A stretch of DNA of 64,000 bases from Ramlibacter henchirensis (GCF_004682015.1 NZ_SMLM01000001.1:2232001-2296000), one strand, 5' to 3'; shown: positions 33,385 to 42,112, counted from the stretch's first letter. Notes: a model not told the origin generated them from the sequence alone. Numbers and translations are program-made.

Positions 33385-33500
33385 GTACACCTGTGCGTCG
33401 GCTCACGCAAGCAAGCCGAATAGTCGAGATTGTCAAGCTCAGCTGTTTCGGGCCCCTCTTTGCACCGCGGACACGCTTCGTGGCCACAATGGGCATCACC

Positions 33501-34061
33501 ATGGACCGCCGCTCGATCATCGTCGCGCTCGCGTGCTGGCCCTTTGCCCGCCTGCACGCCGAAGAGGACGTCTCGCGGCCACGCTACAAGATCTCCGCGG
33601 GCCAACTCCACAAGGCGCTGGCCACGCGCTTCCCGATGCGGTTCGGCTCGGAAGGCCTGCTCGCCATCGAGATCAGCGCGCCCAGCCTGCACCTGCTTCC
33701 CGCCCGCAACATGCTGGGCGCGGGGCTGCTGGCGGAGATCAAGGGCGTGCAGATGCGGCAGCCGCAGTGGGCCGAGCTCGACCTGGGCTTCGCCCTGCGC
33801 TACGAGCCGGCCGACCAGACGATCCGCGCCCACCAGCCGGAGCTCCTGGCCTTGCAGCGCAAGGGCCTGCCGCCCGACGCCCAGGACCTCTTCAAGGCGA
33901 TGCTCCCGGTGATGGCGCGCGAAGCGGTCGGCGAAGTGGTCCTGCACCGCTTCTCCGCCAGCGAACTCGCGCTGGCCGACACCATGGGCTTCGAACCGGA
34001 GAAGCTGACGGTCGTTGAGGACGGGCTGGTCCTCTCGTTCGCGCCGAAGCAAGGCCGCTGA
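33501..34061 (+). CDS. DUF1439 (YceB-like) exported protein
   Basis: Protein of 186 aa with a short signal peptide (MDRRSIIVALACWPFARLHA) and a DUF1439 domain like that of E. coli YceB: KISAGQLHKALATRFPMRF at the start, then EISAPSLHLLPARN and FALRYEPADQTIRAHQPEL. YceB-like proteins are small periplasmic lipid-binding-like (SMP/TULIP-related) folds without a known reaction. There is no lipobox cysteine, unlike YceB. CACAAT 8 bases upstream of an alternative ATG (33489) is probably a -10 box, favouring the ATG at 33501. Confidence 0.72.
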   Translation: MDRRSIIVALACWPFARLHAEEDVSRPRYKISAGQLHKALATRFPMRFGSEGLLAIEISAPSLHLLPARNMLGAGLLAEIKGVQMRQPQWAELDLGFALRYEPADQTIRAHQPELLALQRKGLPPDAQDLFKAMLPVMAREAVGEVVLHRFSASELALADTMGFEPEKLTVVEDGLVLSFAPKQGR

Positions 34062-34111
34062 GCGCGGGCTGCGCGATGATCGCGGGTTCCCATTCCCGGT
34101 TGCCCCACCCC

Positions 34112-35278
34112 ATGAAGATCCTCGAAGTCCGCGAAAAGACCTGCCCCATTTCCTCGCCCATCCGCAACGCGTACATCGACTTCAGCAAGATGACGCTGAG
34201 CCTGGTGGCGGTGGTCACCGACGTCGTGCGCAACGGCCGCCGCGTCGTCGGCTACGGCTTCAACTCCAACGGCCGCTACGGCCAGGGCCAGCTGATGCGC
34301 GAGCGATTCATCCCGCGCATCCTGGAGGCCGACCCTTCCACTCTCGTCGACGGCACCGGGAAGAACCTCGACCCCCACAAGGTCTGGGCCTGCATGTTCA
34401 CCAACGAGAAGCCCGGCGGCCATGGCGAGCGCTCGGTGGCCATCGGCACCATCGACATGGCGGTGTGGGACGCGGTGGCCAAGATCGAGGACAAGCCGCT
34501 GTACCAGCTGCTGGCCGAGCGCTACGGCAACGGCAAACCCGACCGCAAGGTGTTCGTCTATGCGGCCGGCGGCTACTACTACCCCGGCAAGGACGACTCG
34601 CAGCTCAAGGATGAGATGCGCAAGTACCTCGACCGCGGCTACTCGGTGGTCAAGATGAAGATCGGCGGCGCATCGCTGGACGAGGACCTGCGCCGCATCG
34701 ACTCCGTGCTGTCCATCCTGCAGGACGGCCAGCGCCTGTGCGTGGACGCCAACGGCCGCTTCGACCTGGACACCGCCATCGCCTACGCCAAGGCCTTGTC
34801 GCGCTACGACCTCTTCTGGTACGAGGAAGCCGGCGACCCACTCGATTACGAGCTGCAGGCGACGCTGCGCAACTACTACGCCAACCCGATGGCCACGGGC
34901 GAGAACCTGTTCTCCATGCAGGACGCGCGCAACCTCATCCGCTACGCCGGCATGCGCGCCGACCGCGACTGGCTGCAGTTCGACTGCGCGCTCAGCTACG
35001 GCCTGGTGGAGTACCTGCGCACGCTGGACATGCTGCGCCAGCACGGCTGGTCGGCCAGTCGCTGCATCCCGCACGGCGGCCACCAGATGTCGCTGGCGAT
35101 CGCGGCGGGCCTTGGCCTGGGCGGCAACGAGTCCTACCCGGACCTGTTCCAGCCCTATGGCGGCTTTCCCGACGGCGTGAAGGTGCAGGACAGCTACGTG
35201 GTCCTGCCCGAGCTGCCGGGCATCGGCTTCGAAGGCAAGAGCGACCTGATCCGCGAGATGCGCGCGCTGGCCGAATAG
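34112..35278 (+). CDS. tarD: D(-)-tartrate dehydratase
   Basis: Enolase-superfamily enzyme (388 aa) that dehydrates D-tartrate to oxaloacetate. The whole sequence closely follows the characterised Bradyrhizobium enzyme as I recall it: KTCPISSPIRNAYIDFSKMT, YGFNSNGRYGQGQ, FVYAAGGYYYPGK. Catalytic Lys181/Lys183 (KMKIGG), metal ligands Asp212, Glu238 and Glu264, and His321 (CIPHGGHQM) are all present. With the ttuC-like dehydrogenase at 20866 this makes a second tartrate enzyme in the window. No transporter is adjacent. Confidence 0.93.
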   Translation: MKILEVREKTCPISSPIRNAYIDFSKMTLSLVAVVTDVVRNGRRVVGYGFNSNGRYGQGQLMRERFIPRILEADPSTLVDGTGKNLDPHKVWACMFTNEKPGGHGERSVAIGTIDMAVWDAVAKIEDKPLYQLLAERYGNGKPDRKVFVYAAGGYYYPGKDDSQLKDEMRKYLDRGYSVVKMKIGGASLDEDLRRIDSVLSILQDGQRLCVDANGRFDLDTAIAYAKALSRYDLFWYEEAGDPLDYELQATLRNYYANPMATGENLFSMQDARNLIRYAGMRADRDWLQFDCALSYGLVEYLRTLDMLRQHGWSASRCIPHGGHQMSLAIAAGLGLGGNESYPDLFQPYGGFPDGVKVQDSYVVLPELPGIGFEGKSDLIREMRALAE

Positions 35279-35363
35279 CGCGGCAGCTCAACCGGGCCGC
35301 TTCGGCAACAGCTGTCACGTCCGGCCGCACACGGCCTTCGGGGCCGCCGCTAGCCTCGGGCGC

Positions 35364-35867
35364 ATGAAAGAAATCGCCCTCCTCCCATCACCGCGCGAAT
35401 CGGACTGGATGCCCGCGCTGCGCGAAGGCCTTGTCTCCGGCAGCCTGGCCAGCCTGCTGGCCACCGCGGTGCTCGCGTTCGCGGGGCAGCGCGAGACCGG
35501 CAGCGCGGTGGCGCCCATCAACGCGGTCAGCCACTGGCTCTGGGGCGAGGAGGCGCTGCTCGAGAACGAGCCCACCTGGCGTCACACGGCGCTGGGCTTG
35601 CTCACCAACCATGCGGCTGCGGTGTTCTGGGCCGTGCTGCATGCGAAGCTCGCTCGCCGCAGCCCGTGGGCGGGCACGCTGCCCGGCGCGGTGCTCGGGG
35701 GCCTCGCGACCAGCGCCGCCGCTTCGGCCATCGACTACACCATCGTGCCCAAGCGGCTCACGCCAGGGTTCGAGCACCGGCTGTCCACCCGGTCGATGGT
35801 GGGCGTGTTCGCCGCGCTCGCGGCGGGTGTCGCGATCGGGTCGATGCTGATGCGCGACCGCGACTGA
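35364..35867 (+). CDS. Small integral membrane protein of unknown function
   Basis: Protein of 167 aa with about four hydrophobic segments (GLVSGSLASLLATAVLAFAG; LGLLTNHAAAVFWAVLHAKL; LGGLATSAAASAIDYTIVPK; SMVGVFAALAAGVAIGSMLM). A conserved-looking SHWLWGEEALLENEPTWRHT block lies between the first two. I do not recognise a named family. It converges on the diheme cytochrome gene, whose stop is 9 bases away. Confidence 0.7.
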   Translation: MKEIALLPSPRESDWMPALREGLVSGSLASLLATAVLAFAGQRETGSAVAPINAVSHWLWGEEALLENEPTWRHTALGLLTNHAAAVFWAVLHAKLARRSPWAGTLPGAVLGGLATSAAASAIDYTIVPKRLTPGFEHRLSTRSMVGVFAALAAGVAIGSMLMRDRD

Positions 35868-35876
35868 AGCTGCCGC

Positions 35877-36737
35877 CTACTTCGCCTTCACCTTGTCCAG
35901 CGTGGCCAGGAAGGCCGCGATGTCGCGCGCGTCCTGTTGCGACATTCCGAGCGCAGGCATCGCCGTGAGCGGATCGACCTGCTGCGGCTGCAGCAGGAAG
36001 CGCACCATGTTGTCCGGCGTGTTGGGCAGCACGCCGGCGATGAAGGAGCGCTTGCCCATGCCGTCCAGCGGAGGACCCACGTGGTGGCTCGCGCTCACGA
36101 AACCCGGGATGACGTGGCAGGTGACGCACAGGTAGCGCTCGGTCGCCAGCCGCCCGGCGGCCACGTCGCCCCGCCGCGCGGGCGCGACGCGTGACGGCGC
36201 CGCGGAACCCGGCGCGGGCAAGGTGGAGGCGAGCTGCGCGTAATCGCGCGGCGCCAGCAGCGGCATCGCGCGCACGAAGGCGACCACGTCCCACACCTCC
36301 TCGTCGCTGAGGCGGTAGACCCAGGCCGGCATGCCGGTCATCTTGATCCCCTCCTTCACCACCCAGAAGATCTCGCCCGGCTGCCAGGTGCGGCCCGCGG
36401 CCAGCAGGTTGGCCGGCGCGGGCGTCAGGCCGAAGGCGAGCGGGTCCGGCGCGACGCCAGGCGCGCCATGGCATTGCACGCAGTGCTCCCGGTAGTGCGC
36501 GGCTCCGGCGCGCACCCGGCGCGTGTCGGCGAGGTCCGGCGGCGGCACGATGTTCTCCGTGCGCCAGAGGACCGAGCGGCGCATCGCGTAGTCCAGGACC
36601 TTGAACACCGGCGCGGTGTGCTGGTCGGTCGCGGAGATGTCGTACACGCCGCGCCAGACCAGCAGCGCCGCCACGCCGCCGGCCAGCACGAGCGCGAGCA
36701 GCAGGCCGAGAAAGAGGGTGCGCAGCCGGATCGTCAT
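35877..36737 (-). CDS. Membrane-anchored diheme cytochrome c
   Basis: Protein of 286 aa with an N-terminal membrane helix (TLFLGLLLALVLAGGVAALL) and two cytochrome c domains: CVQCH at about residue 87 and CVTCH at about residue 205. The second carries the axial methionine region AMPALGMSQQDARDIAAFL. It is probably exported and anchored, carrying electrons to the oxidase encoded divergently from 37275. It lies 5 bases after the monoheme cytochrome gene and is co-transcribed with it. Confidence 0.87.
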   Translation of the reverse strand: MTIRLRTLFLGLLLALVLAGGVAALLVWRGVYDISATDQHTAPVFKVLDYAMRRSVLWRTENIVPPPDLADTRRVRAGAAHYREHCVQCHGAPGVAPDPLAFGLTPAPANLLAAGRTWQPGEIFWVVKEGIKMTGMPAWVYRLSDEEVWDVVAFVRAMPLLAPRDYAQLASTLPAPGSAAPSRVAPARRGDVAAGRLATERYLCVTCHVIPGFVSASHHVGPPLDGMGKRSFIAGVLPNTPDNMVRFLLQPQQVDPLTAMPALGMSQQDARDIAAFLATLDKVKAK

Positions 36738-36742
36738 CGCGT

Positions 36743-37129
36743 TCAGTGCGCGTACAGGTAGGCCGCGATGTCGGCGGCCTCGGCCTGCGACACGCCCAGG
36801 TTCGGCATCGCGGTGCGCGGCGCGATCGAGGGTGGGTCGCGCAGCCACTGCACCAGGTGCTCCGGCGTGTTCGGCAGCACGCCCGCCAGGTAGCCGCGCT
36901 CGGCCAGGTGCAGCAGCGGCGGTCCGACGTTGGCGCCGTACGAAGGCAGGCCGGGGATGGTGTGGCAGGCCGCGCAGCCGTAGCGCTCGATCGCAGCGCG
37001 GCCGCGGTCGGGCTCACCGCCCGCGACCCGGGGCCGCTGGGGACGCTCGCTGCAAGCGGCCGCTGCGAAGGCAAGCAGCAGGACGATCAGGCGCCCGATT
37101 CGTCGCGAGAGGAGGTCGGACCGGCGCAT
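36743..37129 (-). CDS. Monoheme cytochrome c lipoprotein
   Basis: Protein of 128 aa with a lipoprotein signal (LIVLLLAFAAAACSERP, lipid-attachment cysteine near residue 26) and one heme site CAACHTIPGLP. Its C-terminus TAMPNLGVSQAEAADIAAYL resembles the last domain of the following diheme protein, pointing to a duplication. The gene points away from the subunit II gene at 37275, so the 145-base spacer probably holds both promoters. Confidence 0.85.
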   Translation of the reverse strand: MRRSDLLSRRIGRLIVLLLAFAAAACSERPQRPRVAGGEPDRGRAAIERYGCAACHTIPGLPSYGANVGPPLLHLAERGYLAGVLPNTPEHLVQWLRDPPSIAPRTAMPNLGVSQAEAADIAAYLYAH

Positions 37130-37274
37130 GCCCTGTGATTCTGCGAGGGCGCGGCCTCGCCATGGGATCGCCCCAGCCCAGCCGTAACGAATTGGATTGA
37201 AAAAGATGGGTGGTTGGGTTTGCGCCGGCCCCACGGCACGCGGCAAGTCCCGCACCATTGACCTCGATCCACCG

Positions 37275-38306
37275 ATGTCCATCCGACCCGCACCCGCAGC
37301 CCCGTCTTCGCGTGCCGTGCTCGCGCTCGTCATGGCCTCGTGTGCATCCGCCGCACTGGCGCAAGCCGCCGCGCCGCAGCAGTCGGCCCTGCGGGCGCAC
37401 GGCGACGGCGCTGCGCACATCCTGGAGATCGCCTGGGTGCTCATCGCGGGCGGCGGCCTCATCTTCATCGCGGTGATGGCGCTCGGCGTCGTTGCGCTGA
37501 GCGGTCCCGCGTCGCTGAGAACCCGCCTCGCACAACGTGGCTGGGTGGTCGGGGCCGGCGTGGTCTTCCCGCTCGTCGTGCTCACGGTGCTGCTGGTCTA
37601 CACCTTCGCCGTGGCCGCTTCGATGCAGCGGGCCCAGGCGCAGCCGGCCGCCACCCGCATCCAGGTCACCGGCGAGCTGTGGTGGTGGCGCGTGCGGTAC
37701 CTCGGACCGGACGGCGCGACGCTGCTGGAAACCGCGAACGAGCTGCGCATCCCGACCGGCGAGCCGGTCGACGTCGAGCTGGTGTCCAACGACGTGATCC
37801 ACAGCTTCTGGGTGCCGAGCCTCGCGGGCAAGGTCGACATGCTCCCGGGCAGCACCAACCGCCTGCGCTTGCGGGCGCGGGGGCCCGGCGTGTTCCGCGG
37901 CCAGTGCGCCGAGTACTGCGGCCTGCAGCACGCGAAGATGGCGCTGCACGTGATCGCGCACGCGCCGGCCGAACACGCCGCGTGGATGGAGGCGAACCGA
38001 AGCCCGGCCGCGCTGCCGCGCGAGCCGCTCGCGCAACAGGGCCGCGTGCTGTTCGAGCAGGCCCGCTGCGGCGTGTGCCACACGGTGCGCGGCACACCGG
38101 CCACTGGCTCGATCGGACCGGACCTGACGCACGTCGGCTCGCGCCTGACGCTCGCGGCCGGCACCTTGCCCAACGGGCAAGGCCCGCTCGCGGCATGGAT
38201 CGCCGATCCGCAGCACATCAAGCCCGGCAGCCGCATGCCGGGGTACACGCGCTTCTCCGGCGAAGAGCTGCGCGCGCTGGCCACGTACCTGGAGGGGCTG
38301 CGTTGA
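37275..38306 (+). CDS. Cytochrome c oxidase subunit II with one heme-c domain (caa3 type)
   Basis: Subunit II (343 aa) with a signal peptide (AVLALVMASCASAALAQ), two membrane helices (about 50-75 and 92-116) and a cupredoxin domain. CuA ligands are His176, Cys211, Cys215, His219 and Met222 (CAEYCGLQHAKM). A single cytochrome c domain has CGVCH at 265-269. This is the usual caa3 form, in contrast to the diheme version at 31857. Its stop overlaps the TTG start of the subunit I-III fusion. Confidence 0.93.
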   Translation: MSIRPAPAAPSSRAVLALVMASCASAALAQAAAPQQSALRAHGDGAAHILEIAWVLIAGGGLIFIAVMALGVVALSGPASLRTRLAQRGWVVGAGVVFPLVVLTVLLVYTFAVAASMQRAQAQPAATRIQVTGELWWWRVRYLGPDGATLLETANELRIPTGEPVDVELVSNDVIHSFWVPSLAGKVDMLPGSTNRLRLRARGPGVFRGQCAEYCGLQHAKMALHVIAHAPAEHAAWMEANRSPAALPREPLAQQGRVLFEQARCGVCHTVRGTPATGSIGPDLTHVGSRLTLAAGTLPNGQGPLAAWIADPQHIKPGSRMPGYTRFSGEELRALATYLEGLR

Positions 38307-40870
38307 CGAAGGCGGAAGCACTGGATTCCGCTCGCCCCGGGAATGACGGAGAGCTGCCCAACCCGCTGCCGCGCCCCGCGGAAGAACTGGAGCGGCTGGA
38401 GCAGGCGTGGCGCTATCCACCCGGCATCCGGGTCCTTACGGAGGTCAACAACAACATCATCGGCGTGCTCTACATCGGCACGGCCTTCCTGTTCTTCCTG
38501 CTGGCCGGCGTGCTGGCGCTGCTGATGCGAACGCAGCTGGCGGTGCCCGAGAACCACCTGCTCGCCCCCGAGACCTACAACCAGGTCTTCACCATGCACG
38601 GCACGGTGATGATGTTCCTGTTCGCGGTGCCGATGGTGGAGGCCGTGGGCGTGCTGCTGCTGCCCAACATGCTCGGCGCGCGCGACCTGCCGTTTCCCCG
38701 CCTGTCGGCCTACGCGTACTGGGCGTACGCGGTGGGCGGGCTGGTGTTCTTCGGCAGCCTGTTCTGGGGCGTGGCGCCGCGCGGCGGCTGGTTCATGTAC
38801 CCGCCGCTCACCAGCTATGAGTTCTCGCCGGGCGACAACGCCGACTTCTGGCTGCTGGGCATCGGCTTCATCGAGATCTCCGCGATCGCGGGCGCGATCG
38901 AGATCGTGGTGGGCGTGCTGCGCACCCGCGCGCCGGGCATGACGCTGGCGCGGATGCCGATCTACGCCTGGTCGATGCTGGTGGTGGCCGGCCTCATCAT
39001 CTTCGCCTTCCCCGCGGTGATCCTGGCCACGCTGCTGCTGGAGGTCGAGCGCAGCTTCCAGTGGCCGTTCTTCATCGCGGCCAAGGGTGGCGATCCGCTC
39101 CTGTGGCAGCACCTGTTCTGGTTCTTCGGCCACCCGGAGGTCTACATCATCTTCCTGCCGGCCGCGGGCATGGTGTCGATGATCATCCCGGCGATGACGG
39201 GCAGGCCGCTGGTGGGCTACCGGCTCGTGGTGCTCGCCCTGGTCGGCACCGGCTTCCTCAGCTTCGGCCTGTGGGTGCACCACATGTTCACCACCGGCAT
39301 CCCGCAGCTGTCGGTGAGCTTCTTCTCGGCCGCCAGCATGGCGGTGGCCGTGCCCAGCGGCATCCAGGTGTTCGCGTGGATCGCCACCGTGGCGGCGGCC
39401 CGCCGCATGCGGCCGCTCAAGACGCCGATGCTGTTCGTGCTCGGTTTCTTCTTCATCTTCGTGCTGGGCGGGCTGACCGGCGTGATGGTCGCGGTCGTGC
39501 CCTTCGACTGGCAGGCGCACGACACCTACTTCATCGTGGCGCACCTGCACTACGTGCTGATCGGCGGCATGGTGTTCCCGCTGTTCGCGGCGCTGTACTT
39601 CTGGGCGCCCTATGTGAGCAGGAAGCCGCTGTCGGAGCGGATCGGCAAGTGGGCGTTCTGGCTGATGTTCATCGGCGTGAACCTCACCTTCTTCCCCATG
39701 CACCTGACGGGCCTCGCCGGCATGCCGCGCCGCGTCTACACCTATGCCGACCATCCCGGCTGGGGCGCGCTCAACCTGCTGTCCACCGGCGGTGCCTACC
39801 TGATCGCGGCCGGCGTGCTGCTGGTCGTGATCGACATGGCGCTGCATTTCCGCATTTCCGGCCGCAATGCCGGCAACGTCTGGAACGCGGGCACGCTGGA
39901 GTGGCTGCCCAACGGCAACTACGCCAGCCGCAGCATCCCGCGCGTGACCGGGCGCGAACCGCTGTGGGAGCAGCCGGGCCTGCCGCGCGAGGTGGAGCAG
40001 GGCCGCTGGTACCTGCCCGGCGCACCGACCGGCCGGCGAGAGACGGTCGTCACGAGCCCGATCGAAGCCGAGCCGCAGTACCTGCTGCTGATGCCCGGGC
40101 CGGGCTGGTCGCCTCTGGTGTCCGCGCTCGGCACGGCCGGCTTCTTCCTGCTGCTCACGGTCAAGATGGTGCTGCCGGCGCTGCTGTTCGGCGTCGTGGC
40201 GATCGTCGCGCTGCTGAAATGGCTGTGGGCCAGCGACCCGGAACCGGACCATCCGCGGGTCGACATCGGTGGTGGCGTCCTGTTGCCCGTGCAGATGACG
40301 GGGCCGTCGTCGCACTCGTGGTGGGCGATGGTGGTGCTGGTGATCGTGTCGGCCTCGATCTTCGGCTCGATGGTGTTCTCCTACCTGTTCCTGTGGACCG
40401 TGTCGCCGGATGTCTGGCCCACCTCGACTGCGGTGCTTCCGGGATGGGTCTGGCCCGCGATCTCGGCCTCGCTGCTGCTCGCCAGCGCGATGCTGGTGCG
40501 CTGGTGCAACCGGCGGCTGCTGCGCGCGGAAAGCAGCACACAGCGGAGCCTTCAAGCCGTGCTGGGGGCTGCCGTCCTCCTGCTGTTCGCGTCCGTCGTG
40601 GTCGAGGTCGCGGGGCATCTGTCCACGCCGGTGAGTCCGACACAGAGCGCGTACGGCGCGGCCGTCTACATGGTTGGCGCGCTGCAGGCCTTCTTCGTGG
40701 CCGTCGTCGCGTGCATGGGGCTGTACACCATCGCGCGGTCCGCCTGCGGCATGCTGTCGGCGCGGCGGCGGCAGACTTTCGACAACACTCGGCTGTTCTG
40801 GTACTACGCCGTGGCGCAGGGGCTGGCGGGCCTCGCGCTCGTCCACGGTTTCCCGCGGCTCCTGGCGTGA
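38303..40870 (+). CDS. Fused cytochrome c oxidase subunits I and III
   Basis: Protein of 855 aa: residues about 40-560 are subunit I, and about 660-855 a subunit III-like part (SHSWWAMVVLVIVSASIFGS, then a C-terminal helix bundle). CuB and cross-linked tyrosine are present (FGHPEVYIIFLPA: His277, Glu279, Tyr281), as is VHHMF. Asp128 of the D-channel remains in GARDLPFPRLS, but the channel asparagines are replaced. The K-channel lysine is Gln355 (VPSGIQVFAW). The start is TTG at 38303, overlapping the upstream stop (TTGA) behind a GGAGGGG Shine-Dalgarno. Confidence 0.93.
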   Translation: MTKAEALDSARPGNDGELPNPLPRPAEELERLEQAWRYPPGIRVLTEVNNNIIGVLYIGTAFLFFLLAGVLALLMRTQLAVPENHLLAPETYNQVFTMHGTVMMFLFAVPMVEAVGVLLLPNMLGARDLPFPRLSAYAYWAYAVGGLVFFGSLFWGVAPRGGWFMYPPLTSYEFSPGDNADFWLLGIGFIEISAIAGAIEIVVGVLRTRAPGMTLARMPIYAWSMLVVAGLIIFAFPAVILATLLLEVERSFQWPFFIAAKGGDPLLWQHLFWFFGHPEVYIIFLPAAGMVSMIIPAMTGRPLVGYRLVVLALVGTGFLSFGLWVHHMFTTGIPQLSVSFFSAASMAVAVPSGIQVFAWIATVAAARRMRPLKTPMLFVLGFFFIFVLGGLTGVMVAVVPFDWQAHDTYFIVAHLHYVLIGGMVFPLFAALYFWAPYVSRKPLSERIGKWAFWLMFIGVNLTFFPMHLTGLAGMPRRVYTYADHPGWGALNLLSTGGAYLIAAGVLLVVIDMALHFRISGRNAGNVWNAGTLEWLPNGNYASRSIPRVTGREPLWEQPGLPREVEQGRWYLPGAPTGRRETVVTSPIEAEPQYLLLMPGPGWSPLVSALGTAGFFLLLTVKMVLPALLFGVVAIVALLKWLWASDPEPDHPRVDIGGGVLLPVQMTGPSSHSWWAMVVLVIVSASIFGSMVFSYLFLWTVSPDVWPTSTAVLPGWVWPAISASLLLASAMLVRWCNRRLLRAESSTQRSLQAVLGAAVLLLFASVVVEVAGHLSTPVSPTQSAYGAAVYMVGALQAFFVAVVACMGLYTIARSACGMLSARRRQTFDNTRLFWYYAVAQGLAGLALVHGFPRLLA

Positions 40871-40872
40871 CC

Positions 40873-41229
40873 ATGCATCCCTCGCGCTTCACCCACGACA
40901 TCCTGCTGCTGTTCGCGGGGCCGATCGTCTGGGGCCTGCACTTCCTGGCGATTTACGGCTTCACCGGCGTGGTGTGCGCGCGCGCGCTGCCCGATGCGCG
41001 GTGGCTGGGCATCGGCTGGAGCGGCTGGGTCGTGGTGGCGATGGGCGTGCTCGCGTTGGCCGTGCTGGCCGGCTGCCTGCGGGTGCGGCCGCTCTCGCCG
41101 GCGCCGGACGACCGGCGTTTCCTGCGCTGGACCGCGGTGGCCCTGGCCGGGCTCGCGGCCCTCGCGATCGTGTGGGAGACGCTGGCCGTGTTCCTGGTGC
41201 CGGGCTGCGCGCCGGGGGTGCCGGGGTGA
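40873..41229 (+). CDS. Small membrane protein downstream of the oxidase fusion
   Basis: Protein of 118 aa with three hydrophobic helices: FTHDILLLFAGPIVWGLHFL, then GWVVVAMGVLALAVLAGCL and AVALAGLAALAIVWETLAVF. It begins 2 bases after the fusion's stop. Its N-terminal WGLHFLAIYGFTGVVCARA resembles small proteins that accompany this type of oxidase cluster; an assembly or structural role is possible but unproven. Confidence 0.75.
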   Translation: MHPSRFTHDILLLFAGPIVWGLHFLAIYGFTGVVCARALPDARWLGIGWSGWVVVAMGVLALAVLAGCLRVRPLSPAPDDRRFLRWTAVALAGLAALAIVWETLAVFLVPGCAPGVPG

Positions 41230-41236
41230 GCGCGCC

Positions 41237-41320
41237 TCAGAAGATCAGGCTGCCGAGGCCGAGCACCACCGCCAGGCCGATGAGAAAGATGATCACGACG
41301 ATCCAGAGCAGCACTTTCAT
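41237..41320 (-). CDS. 27-residue single-helix membrane peptide
   Basis: The frame encodes MKVLLWIVVIIFLIGLAVVL followed by GLGSLIF and a stop, i.e. almost only a membrane helix, with a positive residue at the N-terminus. It converges with the preceding gene, 7 bases apart. The upstream RBS is weak. Comparable tiny hydrophobic ORFs occur in related genomes as far as I recall. It is too short for normal gene finders. Confidence 0.5.
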   Translation of the reverse strand: MKVLLWIVVIIFLIGLAVVLGLGSLIF

Positions 41321-41537
41321 GGCGGTATTCCAAAGAGGGATGGACCTGGCGCGACTTTGCACCGGGCGCGCCGAGCCAGGCGTAGGCGCGGTTCGCGCGC
41401 GCAAGTGCGAAGCGGGGCGGCGCGCCCGCTGAGCCGGGCCGTTCCTACGCGGCGGTGTCCGACAACGGGCCTGCGCGACCGCTCCCAGAATGGCTCGCCA
41501 TCCCTCTCCCACCTGGTCGCTCGAACCAGGCCGTCCG

Positions 41538-42104
41538 ATGGCCGATCACTTCACTCATTTCCGCCGCGCGCGGCCGCCGCAGAGGCACCGCGTCCGCCTG
41601 CGCATCAACGGCGAGCCGCACGAACTCGACGTCGAACCCTGGCTCACCCTGGTGGACCTGCTTCGCGACCAGCTCGGGCTGACCGGCACCAAGAAGGGTT
41701 GCGACCACGGCCAGTGCGGCGCGTGCACGGTCCTGCTGGACGGTGAGCGCGTGCTGTCCTGCCTCACGCTGGCCGTGATGCACGACGGGCGCGAGGTCAC
41801 GACGATCGAAGGCCTCGCGGCCGGCGACGAGCTCCATGCGCTGCAGCGCGCCTTCCTCAAGCACGATGCGCTCCAGTGCGGCTACTGCACGCCCGGCCAA
41901 CTGTGCTCTGCCGCGGGCCTGATCCGCGAAGGCGAAGCGCACACGCCGGACGAGGTGCGCGAGCAGATGAGCGGCAACCTCTGCCGCTGCGGCGCGTATC
42001 CGCAGATCGTGCAGGCGGTGTGCGAAGTCGCGCTGGGGGCCGACGCAAGGGCCGGACACCGGACCGATGCCGAGCCGTTGCCCGCCGCCGCCCTGGCTGC
42101 TTGA
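41538..42104 (+). CDS. [2Fe-2S] subunit of a molybdenum aldehyde/xanthine oxidoreductase
   Basis: Small subunit (188 aa) holding two [2Fe-2S] clusters: the plant-ferredoxin type GCDHGQCGACTVLLDG plus a later cysteine, and the helical type CGYCTPGQLC with LCRCGAYPQI. It corresponds to PaoA/YagT. The ATG at 41538 is preferred because an upstream ATG (41490) lies inside a likely -10 box (CAGAAT). No twin-arginine signal is visible with either start, unlike PaoA of E. coli, so the enzyme should be cytoplasmic. Confidence 0.9.
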   Translation: MADHFTHFRRARPPQRHRVRLRINGEPHELDVEPWLTLVDLLRDQLGLTGTKKGCDHGQCGACTVLLDGERVLSCLTLAVMHDGREVTTIEGLAAGDELHALQRAFLKHDALQCGYCTPGQLCSAAGLIREGEAHTPDEVREQMSGNLCRCGAYPQIVQAVCEVALGADARAGHRTDAEPLPAAALAA

Positions 42105-42112
42105 GACCGGCG

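Noticed and set aside
37598..40846. Minus-strand open frame of 1082 codons opposite the oxidase fusion
   Set aside because: His/Gln/Arg-rich shadow frame; the plus strand encodes conserved oxidase subunits.
41490..41537. Longer start for the [2Fe-2S] subunit
   Set aside because: The ATG lies within CAGAATGG, a likely -10 region, and the extra residues are not conserved-looking and give no export signal.
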